A stretch of DNA of 64,000 bases from Carya illinoinensis (lineage: Eukaryota; Streptophyta; Magnoliopsida; Fagales; Juglandaceae), in the NCBI RefSeq assembly GCF_018687715.1, contig NC_056758.1, positions 27,220,967-27,284,966 on the forward strand, given 5' to 3'. Below, one piece after another: positions 45,086 to 56,050 of this stretch (position 1 is the stretch's first letter; the number at the start of each line of letters is the position of its first letter). The notes under the pieces were generated by a model. It was not told where the DNA came from and ran no database searches. It worked only from the letters and a program-made list of their open reading frames with translations. A program made the translations under genes and the position numbers.

Positions 45086-46575
45086 TTAGTGGCGTGCCTG
45101 TGAAGGCACGCCATCCAGCGCATGACTATAGCCCGTGCCTTGTAGGTAAGGCTAGTGGCATGCCCACCAAGCATGTCATCCAACGCATGGCTCCAGCCCA
45201 TGCTTTGCAACCCCAGCGCCAAGACCATCAGCTTAGGCCATGCATGCTCATCTCTTAGGCCACCAGTCTGGGCCATGCAGGACCACCACCCAAGCCACTT
45301 GACTCGACCTCACAGCAGCAACACGGCACCACCCTGTGCCACCATCAGGCCTAGGCTTGGCAGCATGCCATGCCACCATCAGCAGGCCATGCATAATGAC
45401 ATGTCGTGCCCACTACTAGACCAACGTATGGCACCATGCCATGCTATGCAGCCAGCCATCAGACCAAACCTAGCCCAACTGTTGGCCATGCACTACCTAA
45501 GCCCACCATGGGCCATGCATGTTACGACCATAGGGCCATTTATCCATTTTATTATTTTATTTATTTGTTTTATTTATTTATTTAATTTACTATGAACCTT
45601 TTGAGGGTTTCCAATTTGTAAGCTCTATAAATAGGATCCTTAGTCATTTTATTTGCATCTTTTGACATTTACCCTAGAGAGATATTATTTATTTAGCAGA
45701 TTATATTTTGATGCATTTGCACTAGGGCTTTTTGGGTGAAATTCATGAATCCCAAAGAGAAGATCATCACCTTGCAATTCATTGAATATGTGTGATTCAT
45801 TTTATTAATATATGAGGTTTCTTTCAACTTTGTGCAATTCGTGAATTGAAGTTGATTATTTATTCATTGTGTTCTTGAGTGTTCATGTGTGTCCATCAAT
45901 TTTTCTTGGTGTTCATATATTTTCTTGCACAATCCCATCTTCCAAACACTATACATGCCTACCTTATTACCCACCACACTTCCCATATTTGGCTATACCC
46001 AAGTTCCTTCCTATTGCCCATTGATCATAGCCGAAACCCTACTTGCCATATTAGGATTCATAAACTTTAGGAATCCTAATTTTCAATCCATATCTCATCA
46101 ATTCCTATCCATAGCCAACTGGCCATACACCTACCTTATTGGGATCCAAGATTTTAGGACATTCCTAAAATCTCTCAATTACCTATCAATCCATTTCCTC
46201 TTCCCTTAGCCGAAATACACAAACCCTAACTTCACTCTAACAATTTAGGAATCCTTCTTCCATTCAAACCCTAGCCATTCCATACTCCAAACCCTAGAAA
46301 CCCACCAAAGTGGCGCCAACCCTATTGTACCCTACTATTGCTGTGCGTCTCATCACAAGCATTGGATTTCCATCACTTCCTTCATCTTTTCCATCATTCC
46401 CATACATCAAACTAGTCCTAAACACTTAACCTCACCTTACCAAAATTACTATCATTGTCATTGTTGAGCAATAACCAAGCAAGAGGGCTTAGGCATTCGG
46501 TCAATCCAAGGAGAACCAAGGCGTGGAAAACTTAGTGTTTGGGGACTTGATTGAGGTTCCCAAAACTTATGCAGT
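45086..46575 (+). repeat. Tandem LTR-like unit B
   Basis: About 1.49 kb starting ATTAGTGGCGTGCCTGTG, directly after unit A. It repeats A in order: sub-repeats, GGCCATGCA-rich part, ATTTATTTTATTATTTTATTTATT, TATA box, AATTCATGAAT segment, C-rich part, and an end near TTGAGGTTCCCAAAAC that matches TGACCGAGGTCCCCAACAC of unit A (about 45050). Diverged by many substitutions and indels, so the duplication is old. Confidence 0.7.
45626..45633 (+). promoter_or_regulatory. TATA box in LTR-like unit B
   Basis: TATAAATA after GTAAGCTC, followed by GGATCCTTAGTCATTT, which is shared with unit A (GACCCTTAGTCATTT). Confidence 0.6.
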
Positions 46576-46586
46576 AGTCTCAGCCT

Positions 46587-46850
46587 CATTTGGTTGCAAG
46601 ACTAAACTGAAATCAACTCAGTTGTTTAATTTTAACTTGATTCTAACATCCAAACACTCAACTCTCAAATTACTAAACTCATCTCAACTCAAAACCTCCT
46701 TACAAGTGGGACCCACAATCTTTTTCAACTAAACACATCTTTATACGTAAGACCCACAACCTTTTTTAATTTTCCATAAAGAACTCACTTCACATTCTTA
46801 ACTCACTATTATTCATAAAAAACTCAGTTAAGCTCCACATCCAAATGCAA
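46587..46850. mobile_element. MITE-like repeat
   Basis: About 265 bp, noncoding, with imperfect inverted ends: CATTTGGTTGCAAGACTAAACTGA on the left, and on the right the reverse complement of a CATTTGGATGTGGAGCTTAACTGA-like sequence. CCT flanks both sides, which may be a 3-bp duplication. The ends resemble a MITE common in woody-plant genomes, but the superfamily is uncertain. Confidence 0.5.
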
Positions 46851-46974
46851 CCTAGGTGATCTTACCTTTGAGTGAGCTCTGGGTAAAGGTATTAGAGGTA
46901 TGGAAAGTAAAATATAATTATTTTGAAAATGTAAATCTGTTATATCTAAAGCCAACTAATTTGTAGCTTTTAAT

Positions 46975-48180
46975 GTTTTATATACTACTTATGAATTATA
47001 AAAGTTGGGAAAATGTCTTACTCTTCAATTGTCTGATAAAGAGAAAGTCATGCAAGATCGACCTTGATTATTCAATAGACACCTGGTATGCCTCTAGAAT
47101 TTCGAAGGAAGTCTATCACCAAATGAAGTCCTGTTCATATCTGAACCTTTTTGGGTACAGTTACATAATCTCCCATTTGTAGCTATGATAGAGGAAATAG
47201 GCCAATTCATTGGATTAGGGATAGGAAAAGTTCATAAAGTGGAAGTGGATAAGGAAGGGATTGGATGGGGAAATTTTTTTAGAATTCGAGTTGAAGCTAG
47301 TATTTCAAGACCTTTTATTCAATGATGTCTTCTTAACATTGGTGGTAAGTAGATGTGGATCCCGTTTAAGTATGAAAGACTACCTAATTTTGCTTCAAGT
47401 GTGGTACTTTGAATCACAAAGATAGAAAGTGCACCAAACAAAGCTCTGGCCTCCAATCTCAAGAACAATATGGTCAATGGATTTGTGCTGTTCCAATCAC
47501 TTCCGCAAGCATTATGTCTAAAATAATATGATGGCTCATCAAATTCTAGCAAACACAATCCCTGCCAGCAGAGAAAGTTTGGTGAGGAGAGTAGCAGAGC
47601 CACTGAACAAGAAAATGAGAGCTCGATGGAGGAGGATAAGATGCAATCAAATGAAGATGGCAAAGATAACAAGATGCCTCATATCAATGAGTCCAAAGCA
47701 GGAAGATATTTGGCCAATGAAAGGGAAGACTTGCCTTACATAGATGACACTACTCAAAAACTTGTAAGTCAAATACCTCTCTTCTTTAATATGCAAGATA
47801 TGACTGATAGGGGAATGAGGGAGGATATTCCAAGGGAGGATATTCCTTCCATATTGGATCTTGAAGTCAAAAATTTTGATTTTGTCCCAAACCCTAGTAT
47901 ACTTTCCTTAAATGTTAGTGATGAATTGGTCAAGTTAGTAATTCCATTGAAACAAAGTCCATCCCCACCAAAGACTGGTAGGGTGTCCATGTGGAAAAGG
48001 AAAGCTAGAGGCAACTATATTACTTTAACTGCTTAGGTCAAGGTTCCTAAAGATGTCCCACTAGATAAGAACAAAAAGATAGTAGAGGTCTCTACCTCTA
48101 ATAGCTTGTTGAAGAAACCAGTCTACAAGAAACAAAAGTCCCAGCACACACCTGCAAGGAGTCTAACTTAGAATGATTTG
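46975..48180 (+). pseudogene. LINE ORF1 pseudogene (copy 3)
   Basis: DUF4283-like remnant: FEGSLSPNEV, then PFWVQLHNLPFVAMIEEIG near 47145-47200 and IGKVHKVEVDKEGIGWGNFF near 47221-47285. The zinc knuckle CFKCGTLNHKDRKC is readable near 47385-47435 with all ligands, followed by QEQYGQWICAVP. An acidic C-terminal region is open at 47626-48036 (about 136 codons), then a stop and more readable sequence to about 48197. No ATG start is preserved. The gap to ORF2 is short, as in intact plant LINEs. Confidence 0.82.
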
Positions 48181-48212
48181 GTGGAGGCTGCTTTGTAGCC
48201 CCACCATCAACA

Positions 48213-49028
48213 ATGAATTGCCTTAGTTGGAACTACCGAGAGCTTGGGAAGATGGTTGTGTGATCTGTGATCTTCACCTGCTGGTGAGTACAAAGTCCCC
48301 TCATTTAGTTTTCCTCATGGAGACTAAATAAAGGTGGAACGTATCATAAATAAGATAGGCTTTGATAGCAGTTTTGTTGTTAATAGTAGAGGCTGGAGTG
48401 GGGGGTTAGCATTACTATGGAACTCCAATATGATTGTGGAACTAGAATCTTTCACTAGTTGACATATTTCAGTATGGACCTCTCATCCAACTATGATGGA
48501 AGGTAGATGTTTATAGGATTCTTTGGAAATCCTACTACTACCAAGAGGATGGAGAGTGAACTTTCTTAGAGCTTTAAAACCTGAGACGAATATTCTATGG
48601 CTTTAATGAGATCTTCAAACAAAGTGAGAATTGTGGTGCTGCCAGGAGACCTGACAAATAGATTAAAAAGTTTAGTGCATCCATAAAGAATTGTGAGCTA
48701 CTTGGTCTTAGTTATATAGAGGATAAATTCACATGGAAGAATAACAGAGATGGTGAAGCATTTGTAAATGAGAGACTTGATCAAGCTTTTGGTAATTCAG
48801 CATGGATCAACATATTTAAAAAATACTCAGTGCACAACCTAGTAACCAACTACTATGACCACAACCCCATCCTTATCTCCATACAAACTCAATTTCTCAA
48901 CAGGTACAAAGAAAGAATCTTTAGATATGAGACTAGTTGGTTTAAGGAAGCAGATTGTATAACTGTTATTCAGGATGACTGGCAAGCTATCACAAGCTTC
49001 TTGAGTAGTTTACATTATACTACATCAG
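48213..49028 (+). pseudogene. LINE ORF2 pseudogene, endonuclease part (copy 3)
   Basis: The ATG at 48213 gives MNCLSWNYRELGK, the opening endonuclease motif. HLVFLMETK (catalytic Glu) is near 48305 and GWSGGLALLWN near 48388-48425. The domain continues through KFTWKNNRDGEAFVNERLDQAF near 48725-48790, the conserved region at its end, to 49028, where a hAT MITE interrupts the linker before the reverse transcriptase. Stops near 48335 and 48460 break the frame. Confidence 0.82.
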
Positions 49029-49576
49029 TATGGGTGTAACTGGACCTATCCGGATTGGTTTGGACAAAATTTAGAACCGAACCGGTATGCACCAGTTTTT
49101 GTATTTTCTAAAATCAATTGCGAATCGGTTACCCTCTTAAACTGGTACTCTGATTTTACTGATTCCAATCTGGTTCAATTCAATTTTGTATTATAGACTA
49201 TAGTGATATATTATAATATTAGTATAACTATTAATACAATAAACTATAGTGATAAAGGATTTTAAAATTTAATATTATATTAATTAGTAATTTATCATAT
49301 AATAAAAAACTATTTTATATATAATTATATATTATATATATAAATTATATACAATATAAAAAATTAAAATATATATATATGAATTGGTCCAATCCAGTCC
49401 AGTCCAGTTTTAGAAAAAGAAAAATTAGAATTTGACCAATTTTGACCGATTATAAGAAAAATAAAATCAGTACCAAACCGACCCAAACTCGGTACTGGAC
49501 CAAACCCACCTATTCGGTCTGATCCAGTTCGATTACAGGTTCATCGATTTTTTTTTTTTACACCCCTATACATCAG
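49021..49576. mobile_element. hAT-type MITE in LINE copy 3, 8-bp target duplication
   Basis: A noncoding 540-bp element at 49029-49568 with inverted ends TATGGGTGTAA and TTACACCCCTA (one mismatch), flanked by TACATCAG at 49021-49028 and 49569-49576. An 8-bp duplication and TAGGGGTGTAA-like ends are hallmarks of hAT elements. Inside are GGTCCGGT/AACCGGTAC-like sub-terminal repeats and an AT-rich centre. Confidence 0.9.
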
Positions 49577-51978
49577 GCCTACAAAGTTGTTAGATGAAGC
49601 TTAAACAATGGAGTAAAGATAAGCACAGAAGCAAGGGAAAGCTAATCAAATCAAAGGTCGAGCTATTGAGTTTGCTAGAATAGGCCAACAAGAGTCATTT
49701 GAATAATGATATCAAAAGCCTACAAAAAGAAAATGACTATTTACTTGGAGAGGAAGACACTATTTAAAAGCAAAGAGTTAAACAAGCATTGCTTAAGGAT
49801 GAAAACATGAACACAAAATTCTTCCACAAGTATGCTAGCCAAAGAAGAAAAACCAACATGATCCATCAGATTAAAACTGAATATGGCTAGGTGACAAAAG
49901 AGTCAACAGAGATAAACAACATGTTCTAAAGGTATTACAAAAATCTTTTCGAAACTTCCAATCCAGTAGGTGTTGTTGCTTGCCTAGAATCAATAGAACC
50001 TTCTGTAACAACAAAGATGAATAATGGCCTTACTAGAGAATTCACTATAGTAGAGGTGAAGGAAGCTATTTTCAACATGAATCCATTAGGATCTCCTGGT
50101 CCTAATGGTTTCCCTGCAATTTTCTATCATAACTAATGGGATATAGTTGGACCTCAAGTATGTGCTGCAGTATTGGAGTGTTGAATAAAGGGCATTGGAC
50201 TGACAATTTAAATGACACCTATATTGCCCTACTCAGGTCACTGAATTTAGATCTATTAGCTTTTATAATGTTTTTTTTTTCTAAAATCATTATAAAAAAT
50301 TAGCTAACAGATTAAAATCCATTCTCCCTTATATCATTTCTCCAACTCAAAATGCCTTTGTACCAAGCAGACTCATAACTGATAATGTGACAGTTGCTTT
50401 TGAATTTATGCATACCATGAAGACACTTATGAAAGGAAAAGAAGGGTTTATGACTCTCAAACTTGACATGAGCAAAGCTTATGATAAAATTGATTGGTTA
50501 TTTTTAAGATCTGCAATGGAGAATATGGGATTTGACCAAAGGTGGGTAACTCTTGTCATGAGATGTGTCACTTCAGTTTCTTACTCTTTGCTTATTAATG
50601 GATCTCTAAAGGAAAAATTTGCTCCATCTAGGGGGATTAGGTAGGTTGATCCCCTTTCACCCTACCTCTTCATCCTATGTTCTGAGGTTCTCAGCAATCT
50701 TCTTAACATTGCAAAATCTTCTGGTTTGATCACTTGCCTTCCTTTGGCCAATGGTCAAATTCATATTAATTATCTCTTTTTTAGCAAATGACAACTTACT
50801 TTTTTGCAAGACAAGTTCTTTGAGGGAAGTAGACTTTTCAAGTTGTTGGATTCATATGAGAAAGCCTTAGGTTAAAGGCTCAATAAATATAAGACTTCTA
50901 TCTACTTTAGCAAGAATACTTGAGAAGAAACAAAAGAGATCACTTAACATAGCAAGTATAAGGGTTTCTACATCTTAGGAAAGATACTTGGGGTCTTCTA
51001 GCACTAGTGGGGAAATCTCGAGCCAATACTTTTAGAGGTTTGGTAGACAAGATGAAGCACAAATTGAGAAGATGGAAATCTAAACTATTATCACAAGCAA
51101 GCAATGAGATCCTACACAAAGTAGTTATTCAAGGCATTCCCACTTATAGTATGGGCCTTTCTAAACTTCCAAAGCATATGTTACAAGAGTTTAATAAAGT
51201 CATGAGAAGCTACTGATGGGGTCATCAACCATAGGAGAATAAGATTCATTGGATTAGCTAGCAGAAAATGAGGAAATCTAAGAAGTTAGGAGGGTTGGGG
51301 TATAGGAAATTTGAGAATTTTAATATTGCCATGTTAGCCGAACAAGGATGGAGGCTAGTCCAAAATCCTAAATCCCTAGTTGCACAAGTACTCAGAGCAA
51401 AATATTTCTCTGCAACTAATTTCCTTACAGTAAATATGGGTAGCAATCCTTCATATATGAGGCAAAGTCTCCTAGCTACAAAACCTTTACTTGAAGAAGG
51501 ACTTTTATGGAGAATTGGTAATGACATAACAGTAAGCATATGGTCTGATAAGTGGCTTCCTCAACAAACCACTTTTAAACCTCAAAGTTCAATTAGATTT
51601 TTACAAGTTGATACCAAGGTCTTAAATATGATAGATAAAGATACAAATCAGCGGAAGGAGTCCTTAGTAGATGCCATTTTCTCCAAAGAAGAAGTTAAAC
51701 TTATAAAAGCAATTCTAATAAGCACTTGTAATAAACTTGACAAGCTTATTTGGAGATACAACAATAATGCTATATTTACAATCAAAATGCCTACCATCTT
51801 AGTGGAGAGATATAAGATCGTGCAAAAGACCAATCTTTAGATCCACAGACACAACATGAAGGTTGGACAAAGGTATGGCACATGAAAATTCCTAATGCCA
51901 ACAAAACTTTCCTCTAGAAAGCATGTTTAGATGCTCTTCCAATAAAGGCTAATATAAAATCCCATTCTCTAGGGTTAG
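49577..51978 (+). pseudogene. LINE ORF2 pseudogene, reverse transcriptase part (copy 3)
   Basis: Resumes after the MITE. The linker shows NTKFFHKYASQRRKTNMI near 49808-49865, then SPGPNGFPAIFYH near 50093-50135. Reverse transcriptase motifs: KLANRLKSILP near 50295-50330, TQNAFVPSRLITDNV, LKLDMSKAYDKIDWLF near 50457-50505 (catalytic Asp), GLINGSL-like SLLINGSL, and DPLSPYLFILCSE near 50648-50690. The FADD region near 50780-50800 is damaged. RRWKSKLLSQASNE (51070-51110) and a connector open at 51268-51840 follow. WTKVWHMKIPNANKTFL near 51867-51915 begins the zinc-binding region. Stops and shifts are numerous, and the sequence ends at about 51978. Confidence 0.83.
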
Positions 51979-54459
51979 GAATGTCACGTACATACATAAC
52001 TAAAGCCAGGTAAGAGACTTGCATAATTTTAAAAAAAAAAAAACATATTGTTTATTTCAAAAGAAAACTTAAGTAAAACCATCATCTAAAATATAATTAC
52101 ATACAAGTTTCCAAACCAACTAAATGAAAATAAAACCATAAATATAGTCTAAAGTTTATTAGTCCAGTCCTAAACTTGGCATGCCTGCTCGTAGTCCTCA
52201 TTTTCCTCACCTAGGTGGTAAAAAATTAAATAAAAACTAAAATGAGTCGAAAACTAACTAAGAACTCATCACACTGTAAACATAATAAATAAAATATATT
52301 TCATAAATTTTCATGCTAAAAGAATAAAATTCTTGTCATATCATGCCGATGCTTATGCTATGCATACCTATCTTAATTTATTTGAATTAACTGATTAACT
52401 GTCTAATTAGATTGGCCCACACACTTAACCATGTATGCAACGTTGTGTACCGACCCCACATCCCACCACAGCAAGGAGAGTCGCTGAGTAGTATTTTGGC
52501 ATACTACAGTGGACCACGCTTGAGTCCGTGGCTTACACATCCACACTGAATATTAAACTGAAGGCCATCTAATTAACTGATCTTATCTTATTTTGCACTT
52601 GAATTTAAGATAACTTACATATCTTATATGACATGAGATGCATGACATTCATACTAATATAAATATCTGTAACATGTTGAACCTGAACTTGATGCGAAAA
52701 ATTACATGATCATATGCTATAATAACTAATATGCTTACATAAATCATAAATGCATGGTACATAAAAAGAACAGCTATCAAAGAAGTGGGTTTAATACTAA
52801 TAGTCTAACTATGTGCTAATCCTAATTTATGATCAAATTACTTATCTCGAATCACTGATACTGAATAATCTCCTTGTATCTCGTTGCCTATAAACAAAAT
52901 ACTCTGACATCACTAAGAATTCTACGAATCATATTTTGACGCTCCATTTAATAATTAAACTCACACTATGGCGAATAATAACTCTAATAACTATTTTGTT
53001 ACATCTAAAATCAATACTATTAATATTCAAATAATTATCTATTCTTCTAGATCATAACCCAGTAGAAATTTATCAAAACAATTAGTGAAAAATATAAACT
53101 TAAACAATTTAAACTGTTTTATTAATATTATTATTTTATACTAAAATTAGTAATAAAATACTTAAAGTTTAAACTAATTCAGATCAAACAACAATTCTCA
53201 CATAAATAAGACAAGTTAGCCCATTTTATCAAATGCCCTCAAAACTGAAAAAGTAATTATAAAAAGACAAAACCCAACAATAAGCGTTTAAGGGCAAAAC
53301 AAGTACTACATAACCCATGAAACTTCTGGATAACATTCTACAGAAATTTAAATTGAATATATCGTTTAGTGAAATTCTATAGACAACCGGTTTGCAGCAC
53401 CCGCAACATCGCATCCAACGTGGCAAAAGTTTGAACGATGTCGTTTAGTGGTCTCCAACAACCCTTGAACACTCACGAACCCTGTAACACCCATGTACTG
53501 GTCTTCTCTTCATCTTCTCCATGAAGCCACACCCACAAACCCAAAAACAAAGTTCAGATTACTCTTAACCGCCTAGGGGTTACCGAAATAGTGTCACTTC
53601 CAAAACCGCAACTTTGATCCTCTTTCCCAAACTTTCTCTGAGACCAAACATAGCCAACAATAATTTTGAGAAGAAAAAACTCAGCCCTATGCATATTGAG
53701 AAATAGAAAAAGAAAATTGCAAAATCAACTAGAATGCCTTACGTTGAAAAAAAGGACAACAATGGCAAACTGAAGCTTAGATCAAAATCTGGGTACTTTA
53801 CATGGACTAAACCGAACCATTACCTCCATGAAAAATAATAGCAAAAACTCAAACTCCAACTCCAAGAGTTCCGATTCCATCAAATTGTCAGCAATTTTCT
53901 GATCGACTCTAAAACCCAAGAAAATCCTTAGCTAGCTTGCATTTCCAATGATCTGTGTCAACTACATGGATGAGACAAATACCCTTTAGCAATCTATACG
54001 TATCAATGGGATACTGATTTGAAAGCACCAAACAAAAATGGTATGGAGAGACAAAGTGCTTCCTTTCGATTCCAAATTTCTTTAGGTTCCAGAGAAGCTC
54101 TTCCAAATCAGAAGCTCTTCCAAATCAGAAGTTCTTCTTATTCCAAAGTTCTTTAAGAAATTAAGTAGTACCACATTAGCCGCGTTGCCGCGATGGAGAC
54201 GCTAGCCGGTTGCTTATAAAATTTCTCTTAATATATTTATTATGATAAACATTGATATAATATATTGTTTGGGCAAAATTAGTAATTTAAAAAATCGAGA
54301 GAGAGTCACTCCAAGGACCAATCACATTAGACCTCTCTAAAAACTATTGTATCCACTCGATTCAACAAGTATATAGTATATACCCTCCAATGGTGGGAAA
54401 ACTCGAAGGAACAGAAACAATCCATCATGCGATGTTCTCATTGGTCCCCAAATGCAAAC
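51979..54459. other. Noncoding, LTR-like sequence (possible minus-strand Ty3/gypsy LTR fragment)
   Basis: The LINE reading stops at about 51978 and TGTCACGTACATACATAAC follows. The stretch 52190-52290 (ACTAAAATGAGTCGAAAACTAACTAAGAACTCATCAC) resembles the corresponding part of the solo LTR at 5940-5980, and 52440-52520 has the same kind of GC-richer insert as 6260-6400. No coding sequence was found. I could not locate its other end or a target duplication. The part after about 54230 may be ordinary flanking DNA. Low certainty. Confidence 0.35.
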
Positions 54460-54467
54460 CTTTTCAC

Positions 54468-56050
54468 TAAGGGTGATTTCAGTTTGGTCCGGTCAGGTTG
54501 GTCCTGTGGAGGTTTTGCGAACCGGACTATATCTATTTGGTCTAGGGTTTTCTTACCCTAGATCGGATCGAAATGAATGAGGACCCATTCGGTCTAGTCC
54601 CATTCGGGACGGGCTGATCTGGTCGATCTCTTGGTCCCATTTGGGGTGGGCCGGTTTGGTCGGTCCACCCCTGTCCCAGTTGGGCCAAAGGCCCAATCCC
54701 TATATCCTATGTTTAACTTTTTCGGCCCACTAACATTTTATTCGATTTTAAGTCCAAAAATATAAAATAAAAAAAGAAGGGAAAATAAAAATAATCATTA
54801 AAAAAAATTATCTATATACAAAAAATTTAAATAAAATGATTTACTTACAAAAGAATATAAATTTTCTAACTTAAACAAGATTATTAATCATTTATAGTAA
54901 TAAAATTAAAAAAAATAGAAATAAAGGAATTAAAAACAATCCCTAATCAATAAAATCCCTAATAAGTAATATGTTATAACTAATAAGTAAGCATCCAATT
55001 TATCCAAACTTAAAACTTTGAATAGAAAAAGAAAAAAAATACAAGTAAAAATGACATAAATACATAGCTGTCACTTTCTTAGGCTCCTAACCTCTCATAT
55101 TTACATTAATACAAAACACAAATATATATAAACCGAATAGATTAGCAACCAAATGAAGTTCCTCTCCTACTACTGCTACAAAATAACAAAACTATTAAGT
55201 CAAAGCCACAAAGTTGCTTATTGTTCCAACGTTGCTTCTTGTTCCATATACTGCAATCTGCACATGCCACTTATAGTGAGAGTTTGAGCATACGAGCAAC
55301 CAGAATATGTTATGGTCTCTTATCCTTTACTTTTTATATTAAAAAGTAAATAATAATAATAATCATATACATTAAATATTATGTTAGTAAAAAGCATATA
55401 TATTTACATGAAGAGCTTTCAAGTTGCTTAAAAAAATAGAGTTTAAACTAATCATTTAGGTGTCCAATAGTACTAGACCCATGTGATTTCATTACTAGAA
55501 CAATTAAAAAAATACACACCAAAGTACCAAAAAACCTCAAATTCAGTGTATAATAATCCAAGTATTAGCATGCATATATATATATTGCATTTGCAATGTC
55601 AACAATATACAACAATATAATAAAACATATAATTAATTTAACGATGCATTTGATACATGGCATATAAATGCAACACAGCCATTTTATTACAAAAATAATT
55701 AAAAACATAAGTAGTTTTAAAATTTAAACATTAAAAAAAAGTAAGCCTTTAAGAAGTATACAAGAGAGTACAGCTAGCTAGGAACTAGATATAGATGCAC
55801 GAAATCATGAAAGATGAGAGCATCAAAATCTATGGCAATGACCCATATGAACAAAGTCTTTAAGAAAAACTATAACCAACAATCTTCTCACCTTTTTAAT
55901 CTTTAATTAGCATTGAGTATAGAGCCGGTAGGCATTGAATTTGATGCCTCCACAGAATTAGCAAATTCTCCTAAAACTTTAAAATAAAACAAGTTAAATA
56001 AAGTTACATAACATAGAAGATAAAACAAAATAAACCACAAAATAAATGCA
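54468..56050. other. hAT 3' noncoding region
   Basis: About 1.6 kb between the left end of the element and the transposase stop. The first 200 bp are GC-richer with GGTCCGG and GGTCGGTCC repeats, probably transposase-binding sub-terminal sites. The remainder is A-rich with no gene. Confidence 0.6.

Larger units (their letters stand above)
46975..51978 (+). mobile_element. Decayed L1-like LINE (copy 3), split by a hAT MITE and cut at its 3' end
   Basis: A plus-strand LINE with ORF1 (to about 48180), ORF2 from 48213, a hAT-type MITE at 49029-49568 and an end at about 51978 within the RVT zinc-binding region. The RNase H and tail are missing because other repeat sequence follows. It starts within the DUF4283 region, so it is also truncated at its 5' end. 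Confidence 0.83.
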
